Shown: in pieces, positions 54,997-64,000 of the stretch | Position numbering within the stretch: position 1 is the stretch's first letter | Layout: the number at the start of each line of letters is the position of its first letter | Source: Pegoplata infirma | Taxonomy: Eukaryota > Arthropoda > Insecta > Diptera > Anthomyiidae | Length of the DNA: 64,000 nucleotides | Assembly (NCBI GenBank): GCA_963921195.1 | Contig: OY992538.1 | Location: 55,542,852-55,606,851, forward strand | Reading direction: 5' to 3' | Made by a program: the position numbers and the translations under genes | The notes under the pieces: generated by a model | The model's database searches: none | Seen by the model: only the letters and a program-made list of their open reading frames with translations | What the model was told of the DNA's origin: nothing

Positions 54997-55222
54997 CAGT
55001 GACTTACAACTTAATTCGTGCAGTAGGTAGAAGATAGCAATTCGTTAAAGATAAAGTTAACAATACTAAACTTTATTATTATCAAATGAGTATTATTTAA
55101 AAAAAAAAAAATGCTGTGTAGGTAATATATCAAGCTTTAATTTAAGCTTAATGGCTTCCAGATTTAGTAAATAATCAATTTTCTACGAGGTCGATAACGT
55201 GAATTCAGTAAAGTGAACGGCG

Positions 55223-56053
55223 CACAGTGCCACATTTGGCCAATCTAGCACGACAAAAATCAAAAAAAAAAGTTCCCCGATTTTCATGATATGTTTGTAT
55301 GTATTGTAGAACATTCCTAATAGCACGGAAATAATCATATAAGATCGATAATTCTGTTCGTTATTAACAGGTGGGTGCATAAAGTTGCATCTTGTAAAAT
55401 CCTGTAACCAGTGCACATTATTTCGCATAAATTGAGTCGAGTTTAAACTGTTGTAACTTTTGAACAAAAAGAGATATTTATCCACTCTTTTTTGGTAATT
55501 TTAAAGGATATTTAAATGCTTTAAGTCATATCTTTTCTTTTTTTTTAAAACAAATTTTTCTATTTTTATTAAATTTTTAACAAAATACACATTTTTGAAA
55601 AGAAAATTATATATTTCTTTTTTTTGATGGAATAGAACTTTTGTGTTTGGTCCGTATTGGACTTTTTTAGATATATTGACCAATATCCATAGTACTTATT
55701 TCAACGGCTAACTTTTGCGACCGTCTGCGACGCCTACTACAGTGGGGCGATATGTAAACCTTGTTTTTACATATTTTTTAAACATATTTTAAAAAAGTGT
55801 GCGTGGCAGTTGTCTGACCGCCCCCTTTTTTGTGATATTATTTCTACAGTCATTGAGAGTATATATACCAAATTTAAAGAAATTATAACCAAAATTACAA
55901 ATTTTAAAAAAAGTGGGCGTGGCCCTTAACCGGCCTCCCACAATTTTCATAATGTTATTTTCGAAGTCAAAACGAACATTTATACCGAATTTCAAGTCAA
56001 TATAATTAAAATTGGATTTTTGTCGTCCTAGATTGGCCAATTGTGGCACTGTG
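55223..56053. mobile_element. Transib-type MITE with 23-RSS-like ends
   Basis: Both ends read CACAGTG, then 23 bp, then ACAAAAATC (heptamers 55223-55229 and 56047-56053; nonamers 55253-55261 and 56015-56023). The two spacers differ at two positions. The flanks are 5-bp CGGCG (55218-55222, 56054-56058). Transib elements are known to end in CAC(A/T)(A/G)TG and to duplicate a GC-rich 5-bp target, and they are relatives of the RAG1 recombinase. The interior is non-coding (831 bp total). Confidence 0.88.
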
Positions 56054-56058
56054 CGGCG

Positions 56059-57140
56059 GTCGGTACAGGTACAAAAAAAAAATAATTTGAAAAAAAAAAA
56101 TTTTGCAAAAAAAAAATTTGCAGAGAAAAAATTTTGAGAGGAAAAAAAATTCGCAACCAAAAAAAATTCGGCGAAAATACGTTTTTTTTGTTTGAGTACA
56201 AATACTTATTTAATTAAATGCCATTCTGTATCGAAATCAGTTCTCATGTGTCCACAACAGAAAAAAAAAATGGCGAGAAAAAACTTATCGACACATACGA
56301 ACGGAATTGGATTCAGAACGATATTTTAAGAAGTACAAACTTTCTTTTGCACAAAAAAAATGGCCGAAATTTTATTTTCCGAGAAAATTTTTTTTCCATC
56401 GCGATTTATTTTTTTATTTTTTACCAATTACCGTTGTAACAAACAAAATTTTTTAGTAATTTCAAAAGACGTGCGGGAAGGCCGAATTCAACTTGTTTAC
56501 TGGGTTTTTCTAGTGTCTATAAATAGCTTATTTTTACACTTCGACCCTCGTAGAACATTTACTTAAAATTCAATCTAGACGCTATCAAGCTTAAATTAAA
56601 GATGAATAAATCTATACAGAATTTTTTAAATAATATTCGTTTGATAACACCGTCCGCCAGCTAATATTAAACATGAACCGGGTGATATACGTCTGAAAGT
56701 AGAAATCACATGGAGTAAAACTGCATTTACAGTTTTTCATTTCGTGAACCTGTTTCCTTTTAAAAGGATTTCAAAGTATTAAAAGATACATTTTGTAAAC
56801 ATTGGTAAATGAAAAAGGAGGATCTCCCCTATTTTTTTCATTTTTTTATTTTACAAAATCAGGATAAGAGCATGTGAATAAAGTCCTTTTAAAACTTTAT
56901 CAAAATGTTTTGAAAGCTTTGAAAGGACGTAACTTACCTCATTTTTACTGATATGTAAAAATAATAAAATAGGAAATTTAGGGGAGATCATTCTCTTTCA
57001 TTTGCTATCACTAGTGGCATCCTAGGACAAGTTCAAATATTAAAAAAAAAAAAATATTTTATAAAATTTCCTCTAAAACTTTGAAAAGGAAATAGGATCA
57101 CGAAATGAAAAACTGTTAATGCAGTTTTACTGCATTTAGT
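56059..57140. other. Interior of the Tc1-like element
   Basis: A-run-rich sequence with short chance frames. 56690-57135 forms an inverted repeat: 'aaaactgcatttacagtttttcatttcgtgaacctg' at 56716 pairs with 57095-57135, and 'ggggagatc' pairs with 'gatctcccc'. Confidence 0.5.
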
Positions 57141-58245
57141 CAGGGCCGTCTTAAGGTATAGCGGGGCCCTGGGCACACAAGAATATGGGGGCCCCCTGGA
57201 AAGTTAAAAGTTGCAACACAAGAAAAAAAGATTGTTCTGTTTTTGTTTTAAGAATTAGGACCTACAAAAAATTAAAAAATATATATCTATTGTGTGTAGG
57301 GTTATTCTAGCTCGAGGTATTTTTTCTTTTCTACAAGAAAAGGTTCCCAGAAGCAGATACTTTTTCTATCGAAAAAAGGAATCAAAATCTGAGACTTTTT
57401 CTATTGGGAAAAGTTCTCAGGATCGGATACTATAGGAAACCTTTTTTTATAAGAAAAATGTCACAGAATCTGAGGGTTTTTCTCCAAAACAAATGTCTCA
57501 GAATCTAAGACTTTTTCTAGAGTAAAAAGGTTTTAGAATCTGAGACTTTTTTATTGGAAAAATCTGAGATTTCTGAGAATTTTTCTATAAGAAAACGATC
57601 TCATAATCGAATACTCTTTCAATAGGAAAAAGGTATCAGAATCAAAGACTCTTTCTATATGAAAAAGGTATCAGAATCGGAGACGTTTTTCTTATAACCT
57701 AAGAATTTTTCGGTAGTAAAAATGTTTAAAACTCAGAGACTTTTTCTTAAGAAAAGAGATATCAGACTCAAAGACTTTATTTATAGATAAATGGTTTCAG
57801 AATCTGAGATTTTTTATAAAGGAAAAATATCTTAGAATCTGAGACTTTTTCTATAGGAAAATGGAATTTTTCTATGAGAAAAGGTTCTTAGATTCTAAAA
57901 ATTAGATTTTTTTTTCTATAAGAAAAATATCTAAATCTGAGACTTTTTCTATACGAATAATGTCCCACAACCTGAGACCATTTATGCAGGAAAATGAGTT
58001 TAAGAACTTCTGCCATAGAAAAATTCTCAGATTTAAAATTTTTCTGAATCTGAAATTCATTTTAAATTAAGTTTTAAAATTTTAAATTAAGTTTTAAAAA
58101 CAACTCGTTTATTCTCTTAAAAACAGCAGTACAAAGGGAAAAATTACCACGAAAAATTAAAATACGTTTTTGGCCTTTCGGGGCCCCCGTAGGGTCGGGG
58201 CCCTGGGCACGTGCCCAGTGTGCCCTAATGGTTAAACCGGTACTG
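57141..58245. mobile_element. hAT-type element carrying a decayed copy of the 35-bp satellite
   Basis: Ends CAGGGCCGTCTTAAGG and the inverse of GGTTAAACCGGTACTG, flanked by perfect 8-bp CATTTAGT (57133-57140, 58246-58253). GGGGCCCTGGGCAC lies just inside both ends. 57330-58065 contains about 20 diverged 'agaatctgagactttttctata' units, the motif of the array at 26095-28750. Confidence 0.82.
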
Positions 58246-58393
58246 CATTTAGTCTCTAGTTTTAAACGTATATTATACAGTTCGTGTTTAACGACTTTTT
58301 TTCATTTTTGTCAGAGGGTCTAATAATAAGAAGAGATATTTTTAACTTTTTCTTTATCTACCTTCTGCCCGACTTGTGATGTTTGTCACTGTA

Positions 58394-58950
58394 TTCATTA
58401 TTTTGTGTTTGTATTTTATGTATGAAAACAAAAAAAAAATACAATTTTTAGTATCATACTATGCGTTTATTTAATAACACTATTTTTAAATTTGTATTTG
58501 TTTAATTTAATTAATAATTTTTTGTTTTTTATACTCAAAATAACATTTCGTTTTTAAAAATATGAACAAACTTACTACTTGATATCGATTGATTGCACTT
58601 GTTGCATATGCAAAAAATTAAAATAAAAAAAAAAAAAATCGTAAATTTAAAAAATCATAAACGCGTTTAATAACCTAAAACATAAAATTGTTAATTGTTA
58701 AGTTATTTTTAAATTGCACTCATAAACGAAAAATGATGTTATTGTAACATTTTTTTTTTCGAAAAAATGTTAAATTTTAAAATAGAAATAAAACTACAAA
58801 CGAACGTACGTTAAAAATAAATAAAATTTGTGTTTTTGTTGATTTTTACAAAGGGAAACAATTTTTGTAAAATAAATTTGAAATTCGAAAAAGATCACTT
58901 AAAATTTGACCACATGAAATTTAAAAAAAGATCAATTGAAATTCGTAAAT
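58394..58950. other. Downstream flank of PITRM1
   Basis: AT-rich, no gene. Near 58900-58950 a short tandem motif GATCAATTGAAATTCGTAAA begins. Confidence 0.35.
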
Positions 58951-58951
58951 T

Positions 58952-59834
58952 ACACCGCTCAACAAATCGAAGGTTTTTGGCTCCGGTTTGAAGTTTCATA
59001 TAAAATTTTTAAAGATTTTGACTCGCTGATTTCAAATCCGTGCTCCAAATTTTTCCATCACGTCTAGAATTTTGATTATTCGCGGTTGAAAATGCGAAAA
59101 AACCCGATTTTTGCCTTTTTTGAAAGCCTGCACAGCAGCCGATGGGTGGAATAAAAATCTGGTATAAAGCGTGAGAGTAGAATTGAACTATGATCTCAAA
59201 AATATGATCAAAAAAATTTTGAGTTGTTGCACTATTATTGGCCAAACATGCATTTTAAAAAAACACTGTCAAAAAAATTAGAAAAAGCACAATTTTTAAA
59301 AGGCTCTAAAACAAAAACCAGATGATAAATCTTTACTGCGATGAGCTCAAAATTTAGGCAAAAGTTCATTCTTTCTTACAGACTTTTAAACCCATTCAAG
59401 ATATCTTTCGATTTATACAAAAAAATAACACAGAAAGCTTAATTTTGTAAAATATTTATTTTTTTAGAGTTTTTCTTTGAAAAATATCCAAAAACTAAGG
59501 TAAATTTTACAAAAATGGTAATTTTAACAGTATCATTTTAAAACGCAAGTAAAGCCCAACCAAACGTAATAATTTAGAAAAAATTGTGTTCTATGTTGGT
59601 GACCATAGACAAATTACACTTTTGCGCTTTATACCAGATTTATATTCCACTGAATGGATGCTGTGCAGGATTTTAAATAATGCAAAAATCGTAATTTTTC
59701 GCATTTTCAACCGTGAATAACTAAAAATCTGGACGTGATGGGAAAATTTGGAGAACAGATTTGGAATCAGGAGATCAAAGTCTACTAAAATTGATCACCA
59801 GAAGTCAAACCGAAAAATGAGTGTTGAGCGGTGT
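58952..59834. mobile_element. Inverted-repeat element with ACACCGCTCAACA ends
   Basis: Left ACACCGCTCAACAAATCG and right GTGTTGAGCGGTGT. Inner blocks ('ccatcacgtctagaatttt', 'gcggttgaaaatgcgaaaa', 'ctggtataaagcg') recur inverted at 59630-59780, so the arms are about 240 bp. Non-coding. Confidence 0.7.
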
Positions 59835-59835
59835 T

Positions 59836-59950
59836 ATCAATTGAAATTAGAAAACTATCAATAGAAATTCAAAAATGATCAATTAAAATTCATAAAATAT
59901 TAATTGAAATTTGAAGAAATCAATTAAAATTTGAAGAAAACTTTAATTAA
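59836..59950 (+). repeat. Short tandem repeat ATCAATTGAAATT
   Basis: About five units near 20 bp each, of the type AATCAATTAAAATTTGAAGA. Related units lie at 58900-58950 and 62140-62170, so the foldback elements appear inserted into one minisatellite. Confidence 0.6.
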
Positions 59951-60264
59951 TAACACCGCTCTACAAATCTGAGGTTTGTCGCTGCGTTTTGAATGAAATC
60001 AAAAAAAGTTTATAGGCTTTGGTTTCCCGATTCCAAAACGGTCACTAAAATTTTTGTATTACGTCACAATTTTGAAAAAATCGCGGGTAAAGTGCCATTT
60101 TCGAGCGCCTATAAAATAAGATCCTGACATGCGAATGACTTCATATCAAGCTCAATCGAAAGTGCGTAATTTTCTCTATAAGACAAAATCAAATTTTCTT
60201 GGAATTTAATTTTTTATAATTATTAGACACAAGTGCTTTAATTCTAATATTTAAGTGTGTATAT

Positions 60265-61794
60265 TAGGGCGGGTCGATTTTTTTTGTCAAAAATCGTATA
60301 GCAAAAACATAATCTACAAGAAATTCTTAGAACATTTCCCAAAGAAACCATGTTTCTAAAATCAAACCCTATACCGCGCCTAACGACATGAAGATTTGTC
60401 CGTCCGTCCTTTTTTTCATAAGCAAAACATAGAACTAGGCTCTTTTTTGGTGTTTGTGTCAATTTTTGGGCTTTGGTGTGCTCTGAGGTATATAGTAAAA
60501 TTTTATTGGCAACATTTTTGTAGAACATTTCATCCCCACCCTCCCCCTCTTTCGGAGTGTTTTTTGCGATTTGTTAGAATAGAGCCAAAAAATACCGTTA
60601 TGAGATGGAGTTAGAGAGTTAATATGTTTTACAAAAATATTTGCCATAATATTTTCTACAAAGTTGCTGAACATTCCCTACACCTAAGATGTAAAGAAAA
60701 CATAGTTTTATATACCGATATGCTGCAAGAAGATATCCTCCGGCAATGTTTTACTAATTGCTGCTGGATATAATTCGAACAATTTTTGGGATTAAGACCG
60801 GCAAGTATATTAGACATAATCCCTGAAATGAATAAATAAATAATTAGATTGATTTGTAATGAAAACGCCAAAGACGAAAAATAAGAAATTTTAACAATCA
60901 ATCGCTGCTTTTATCGTTTATCCATGATAATTTTACTCCATTATTTATTTTATATTGGGCTGCAGTATATTAACATGTAGCGAGAAACTCTGAAAGGAAG
61001 CGCATGGGTTGTGGGTTCGATTCCCTCCAAAGCCTTTGTATGTTAATTACAAACGGAAGCTGGTGCAGCGGATTATTCTTACAATTAGTAAATAAAAGTA
61101 TGTAATTGAGGATCATAATGATATTTCGTCAAAAAAGACACATAGATACTTTTGTGGGATGAAATTGGAGAGTTGCATATCGGAGAGGAAAAAAGCTGTG
61201 TTCGATAAAAATTTTTGATAACTGAATATTTTTTTTACATCAGTATTTTATTTATTTTAAGTAAATTTTTTTTTTTAATTAAAAAAAAAAAAAAAAATCG
61301 AGTGTAAATTTTTTTGAGTGTATTTTTTTTGAGTGTAATATTTTTTTAGTTTTTTGATTGACAAAAATAGTTTCTAAAATATTTTTTTTGGCTTACCATT
61401 TTTTTTCAAAGCGTGTTTAGCTTTTTTTTCAACACGGGAGTTCGGGTTAAAACCCATTTGGAATTCCCCATTTTGCTAATAACTTTTGAACCACTGGACA
61501 GATTTCGCTGAAATTTAGTATTAATCTGACCGGAAGTATAACAAATATATTCGCCACGCTTCAGCAGCTTGCCGTATATATTTTTCATTCTTCCGCTAAA
61601 ATTTGAAAGTTACCGTGTTTCACACAGACAGAAAGACAGACGGACGGACGGATTTTCATGTCGTTAGGCGCGGTATAGGGTTTGATTTTAGACCAATGGT
61701 TTCTTTGGAAAACTTTCTTAGAATTTCTTGTAGATTTTGTTTTTGCTATACGATTTTTCAGTTTTTTTTGATCCATACAAATCGACCCGCCCTA
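60265..61794. mobile_element. 1.5-kb element with 160-bp inverted repeats, 8-bp duplication
   Basis: Ends TAGGGCGGGTCGATTTTT and the inverse of AAATCGACCCGCCCTA. The arms (60265-60410, 61635-61794) include 'ccctataccgcgcctaacgacatgaa' in both orientations. Flanks GTGTATAT are perfect (60257-60264, 61795-61802), a hAT- or P-like signature. The interior has a pol III B-box-like motif and an INE-1-like block. Open frames over the arms are chance. Confidence 0.82.
61014..61024 (+). promoter_or_regulatory. Pol III B-box-like motif (tRNA/SINE remnant)
   Basis: GGTTCGATTCC matches the tRNA B box exactly. It sits after GGGTTGTG and is followed by CTCC, as in the T arm of a tRNA-derived SINE. A degenerate A-box-like TAGCGAGA lies about 36 bp upstream. 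No full cloverleaf is formed, so it is a remnant at best. Confidence 0.4.
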
Positions 61795-62169
61795 GTGTAT
61801 ATAAACTAAATATTTAAAAAATAGAAGGGTTTTTGTTAATGATTTTTTTACCATTTTAAAAAATTAAATTCCAAGAACATTTAATCTTGTCTTATAGAGA
61901 AAATTACATACTTTTGCATGAGCTTGATACCAAGTCAATCGCATATCAAGATCTTATAAATATTATAAGCTTTCAAAAAGGGTCAAAAATGGCCTCTTTC
62001 GGAACTTTAACCGTGAATAACTAAAAATCCTGACGTGATAGACATATTTGGGTCGCAGATTTGGATTCAGGGCAACAAACACTACCTAAATCACTTATCA
62101 AAATCCAATATGCATTTTCATGTTGAGCTGTGTTATCGTTAAAAACCAATTAAAATTCTCAAAAGATCA

Positions 62170-64000
62170 ATTAAGGAGTGAGTTTTGAATTTTAAATTAA
62201 AATTCTTGTAAAAATCATTTTTTTTTTTTTGGAAATTTATAGCTATGATCCATAATTTTTGATCTGTTTGCTGTAGCACCTCTAGTTAAGCAATAAATTG
62301 TAATTAAACCTTTTGTGTAGCAGAAATTCGTGTAAAAATGGATTTTTGTATATTAATAGCGATGATTCCTTATTTTTGCTATTTTTGCTCTAGCACGTCT
62401 AGTTTAGCATGAAAGATTTTTTAAGAAAAAATTATGTAAAACGGATTTCTAAAAATTTATAGCGTACGTTAATCCTTTTATATCTTATTTTAGCTTTAGC
62501 ACCTCTAGTTAAGCAAAATTAATTTTTTTAGAGCGATGTTCCTCAAATTTGGCTGCTTACCGATATTAATTTCCAGAAACCCAGTTTTACATGCATTTTT
62601 CTAAAAAAATTTACATAATTGCAATTTATTACTTAAATAGAGGTGATAGAGCAAAAATAACGCTATAAATAAAAAAAATGCATTTTTACAGAATATTTAA
62701 AAAAAAAAAAAACTTTAATTGCAATTCTTTGCTTATCTTAAGGTGCTAGAGTGAAAATAGCAAAAATTGGTGATCACTGTTATTTCTTTCCAAAAATGCA
62801 TTTTTAAAAAATTTTAATATCAATAACTTTGATTACAATAAAATGTTTAACTATAGGTGGTAGTGCAAAATTAGCAAGAATTAGGGAATTTCCAAAAATA
62901 CAGTTGAATTGCTGTAACTACAGGTGCTAGAGCAAAAAAAGGAAAAAAATAGGAATACCGCTATTTATTTAAAAAAAATCTAATTTTACACATATTTTTC
63001 TATAAAAAACTTAAGTTGTAATTCATTGCTTCACTAGAGGTGCTCGAGCAAAAAAAAAACTAAAATTGGTGATCATCGCTAATAATATCTAAAAATCCAG
63101 TTTTACATGATTTTTTTCAAAAAATACTTTAATTGCAATTCATTGCTTAACTAGAGGTTTTCAGCAAAACTAGCAAAAATTGGTGATCACTGCTATTAAT
63201 TTCCAAAAATTCAGTTTTACATGATTTTATTTAAAAAAAATTTGAATTGTAATTTTTGATTAATTGGAGGTGCTAAAACAAAAATATCACAAGTAAGGGA
63301 TCCCCGCTATTTATTTCCAAAAATCAAGTTTTGAATATTTTTTTTTTTTATAAAAAAAAACCTAAATAATAACACAAATTAGGGATCACAGCTATTTATG
63401 TCCAAAAATCTAGTTTTACATGATTTTTTTCTAAAAAAAACTAATTGAAATTCTTTGCTCAACTAGAGGTGCTACAGCAAAAAAAGTAAAAATTAGATCA
63501 TCAATATTTAATTTTTAATTTTACATGATTTTTATAAAAAAAAAAATGTAATTGCAATGCATTGCTTAACTAAAGGTTCTCGAGCAAAAATATCAAAAAA
63601 TGGTGATCACCCCTTATAATTTCCAAAAATCCAGTTTTTCATAAATTTTTCTTAATTTTTTTTTTGAAAATTAATAGCAGTGGTCCCCAATGTTTGCTCT
63701 TGCACCTCTAGTTATTCAAAAATTTAAATTAAAAAAAAAAATATGTAAAAATTAATTTTGCAAATTTTATACTGATGATGCCCGATTTTTGCTATTTTCG
63801 CATTTGCACCTTTAGATAAGCTATTATTTGCAATTAAATTTTTTTTTTAGAAAAAAATTCATGCAATTTTTGAAATTAACAGCGGTGATCACCAAATTTA
63901 GCAATTGTTGCTCTTGCACCTCTAGATACACAATTAATTGCAGTTAAGTTAAAAAAAATCACGTAAAACTGGATTTTTTTAAATAAATAGAAGTCATCAA
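62170..64000. repeat. 113-bp satellite with orientation switches
   Basis: 62220-62520 and 63650-64000 read GCACCTCTAGTTAAG on the plus strand. 62600-63610 reads the inverse, CTTAACTAGAGGTGCT, at a spacing of roughly 100-120 bp. Units are those of 38020-39600. The array continues past the window end. No gene. Confidence 0.7.

Larger units (their letters stand above)
54997..58391. mobile_element. 3.4-kb Tc1/mariner-like element with nested insertions
   Basis: Ends CAGTGACTTACAACTTAATT and the inverse of CACAAGTCGGG...TGTTTGTCACTG (CAGTGACAAACATCACAAGT), flanked by TA (54995-54996, 58392-58393). Both ends reach GCAG and AGGTAGA at the same spacing. Inside lie a Transib-type MITE (55223-56053), a hAT-type element (57141-58245) and an inner inverted copy near 56570-56640. 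No transposase remains. Confidence 0.7.
59953..62133. mobile_element. Second ACACCGCT-ended element, split by a hAT-type element
   Basis: Left ACACCGCTCTACAAATC and right GTTGAGCTGTGT. Inner blocks 'cattacgtcac', 'ataagatcctgacatgcgaatgac' and 'ctcaatcgaaagtgcgtaattt' recur inverted at 61880-62100. It is interrupted at 60264/61803 by the next element. Confidence 0.65.

Noticed and set aside
55789..56160. 123-codon minus-strand frame rich in phenylalanine
   Set aside because: It crosses the end of the Transib-type MITE and A-runs, so it is a chance frame.
60244..60528. Frames repeated at both ends of the 1.5-kb element (also 61585-61809)
   Set aside because: The similarity of the two peptides is due to the 160-bp inverted repeats, not to gene duplication.
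61014..61024. A functional tRNA gene
   Set aside because: Only the B box is good; no acceptor stem or anticodon arm can be drawn.

Overview
The window is AT-rich nuclear DNA from an insect, most likely a higher (brachyceran, probably calyptrate) fly. The evidence for this is spliced genes with GT-AG introns, a CYP4AC-type cytochrome P450 closest to Drosophila CYP4AC as I remember that family, a mitochondrial presequence protease of fly type, INE-1/DINE-1-like repeats with GTCC microsatellites, and a very dense load of small DNA transposons. Species cannot be fixed from the sequence alone.

Only three host genes are supported. (1) A seven-exon CYP4 P450 on the minus strand (9422-17368, 518 residues predicted). 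Its fourth intron is 6 kb of nested transposons. (2) A single-exon gene on the minus strand (40390-40791, 133 residues) with the cysteine-rich ARF7EP_C domain of ARL14 effector proteins. (3) The presequence protease PITRM1/PreP on the plus strand. Its coding exons are 43569-44122 and 52377-54903 (1026 residues predicted), separated by an 8.25-kb repeat-filled intron. The three share no obvious pathway and are ordinary housekeeping or detoxification genes.

Everything else is repeats. 1-9.4 kb holds a non-LTR retrotransposon relic, a hAT relic with transposase remnant and perfect 8-bp target duplication, a perfect 168-bp palindrome, an INE-1-like element and a hAT-type MITE. 17.8-39.6 kb is a diverged satellite (about 113-bp monomers carrying a 'cacctctagttaag' motif) lying in inverted orientation around 20.9-23.8 kb and split by transposons. 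These include a 4.6-kb TA-flanked element carrying a 35-bp dyad-symmetric satellite, and an 8.4-kb element with CACTGTG ends that contains a 5.2-kb element with CACA(C/G)TG ends. 40.9-52.3 kb holds foldbacks, hAT MITEs and an INE-1-like copy. 55.0-58.4 kb is a Tc1-like element starting 93 bp after the PITRM1 stop. It contains an 831-bp Transib-type MITE whose two ends are each a heptamer CACAGTG, a 23-bp spacer and the nonamer ACAAAAATC, the layout of a V(D)J 23-RSS, flanked by CGGCG duplications. 58.4-64 kb holds foldbacks, another hAT-type element and more of the 113-bp satellite.

Nested insertions could be ordered because many target-site duplications are intact. The most striking signals are the RSS-like Transib termini, a zero-loop perfect palindrome, a 443-bp repeat present twice without visible difference, a MITE seated 7 nt inside a P450 splice donor, and the dyad satellite shared by two unrelated transposons. 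Element classes are assigned from ends and duplications, not from database searches.
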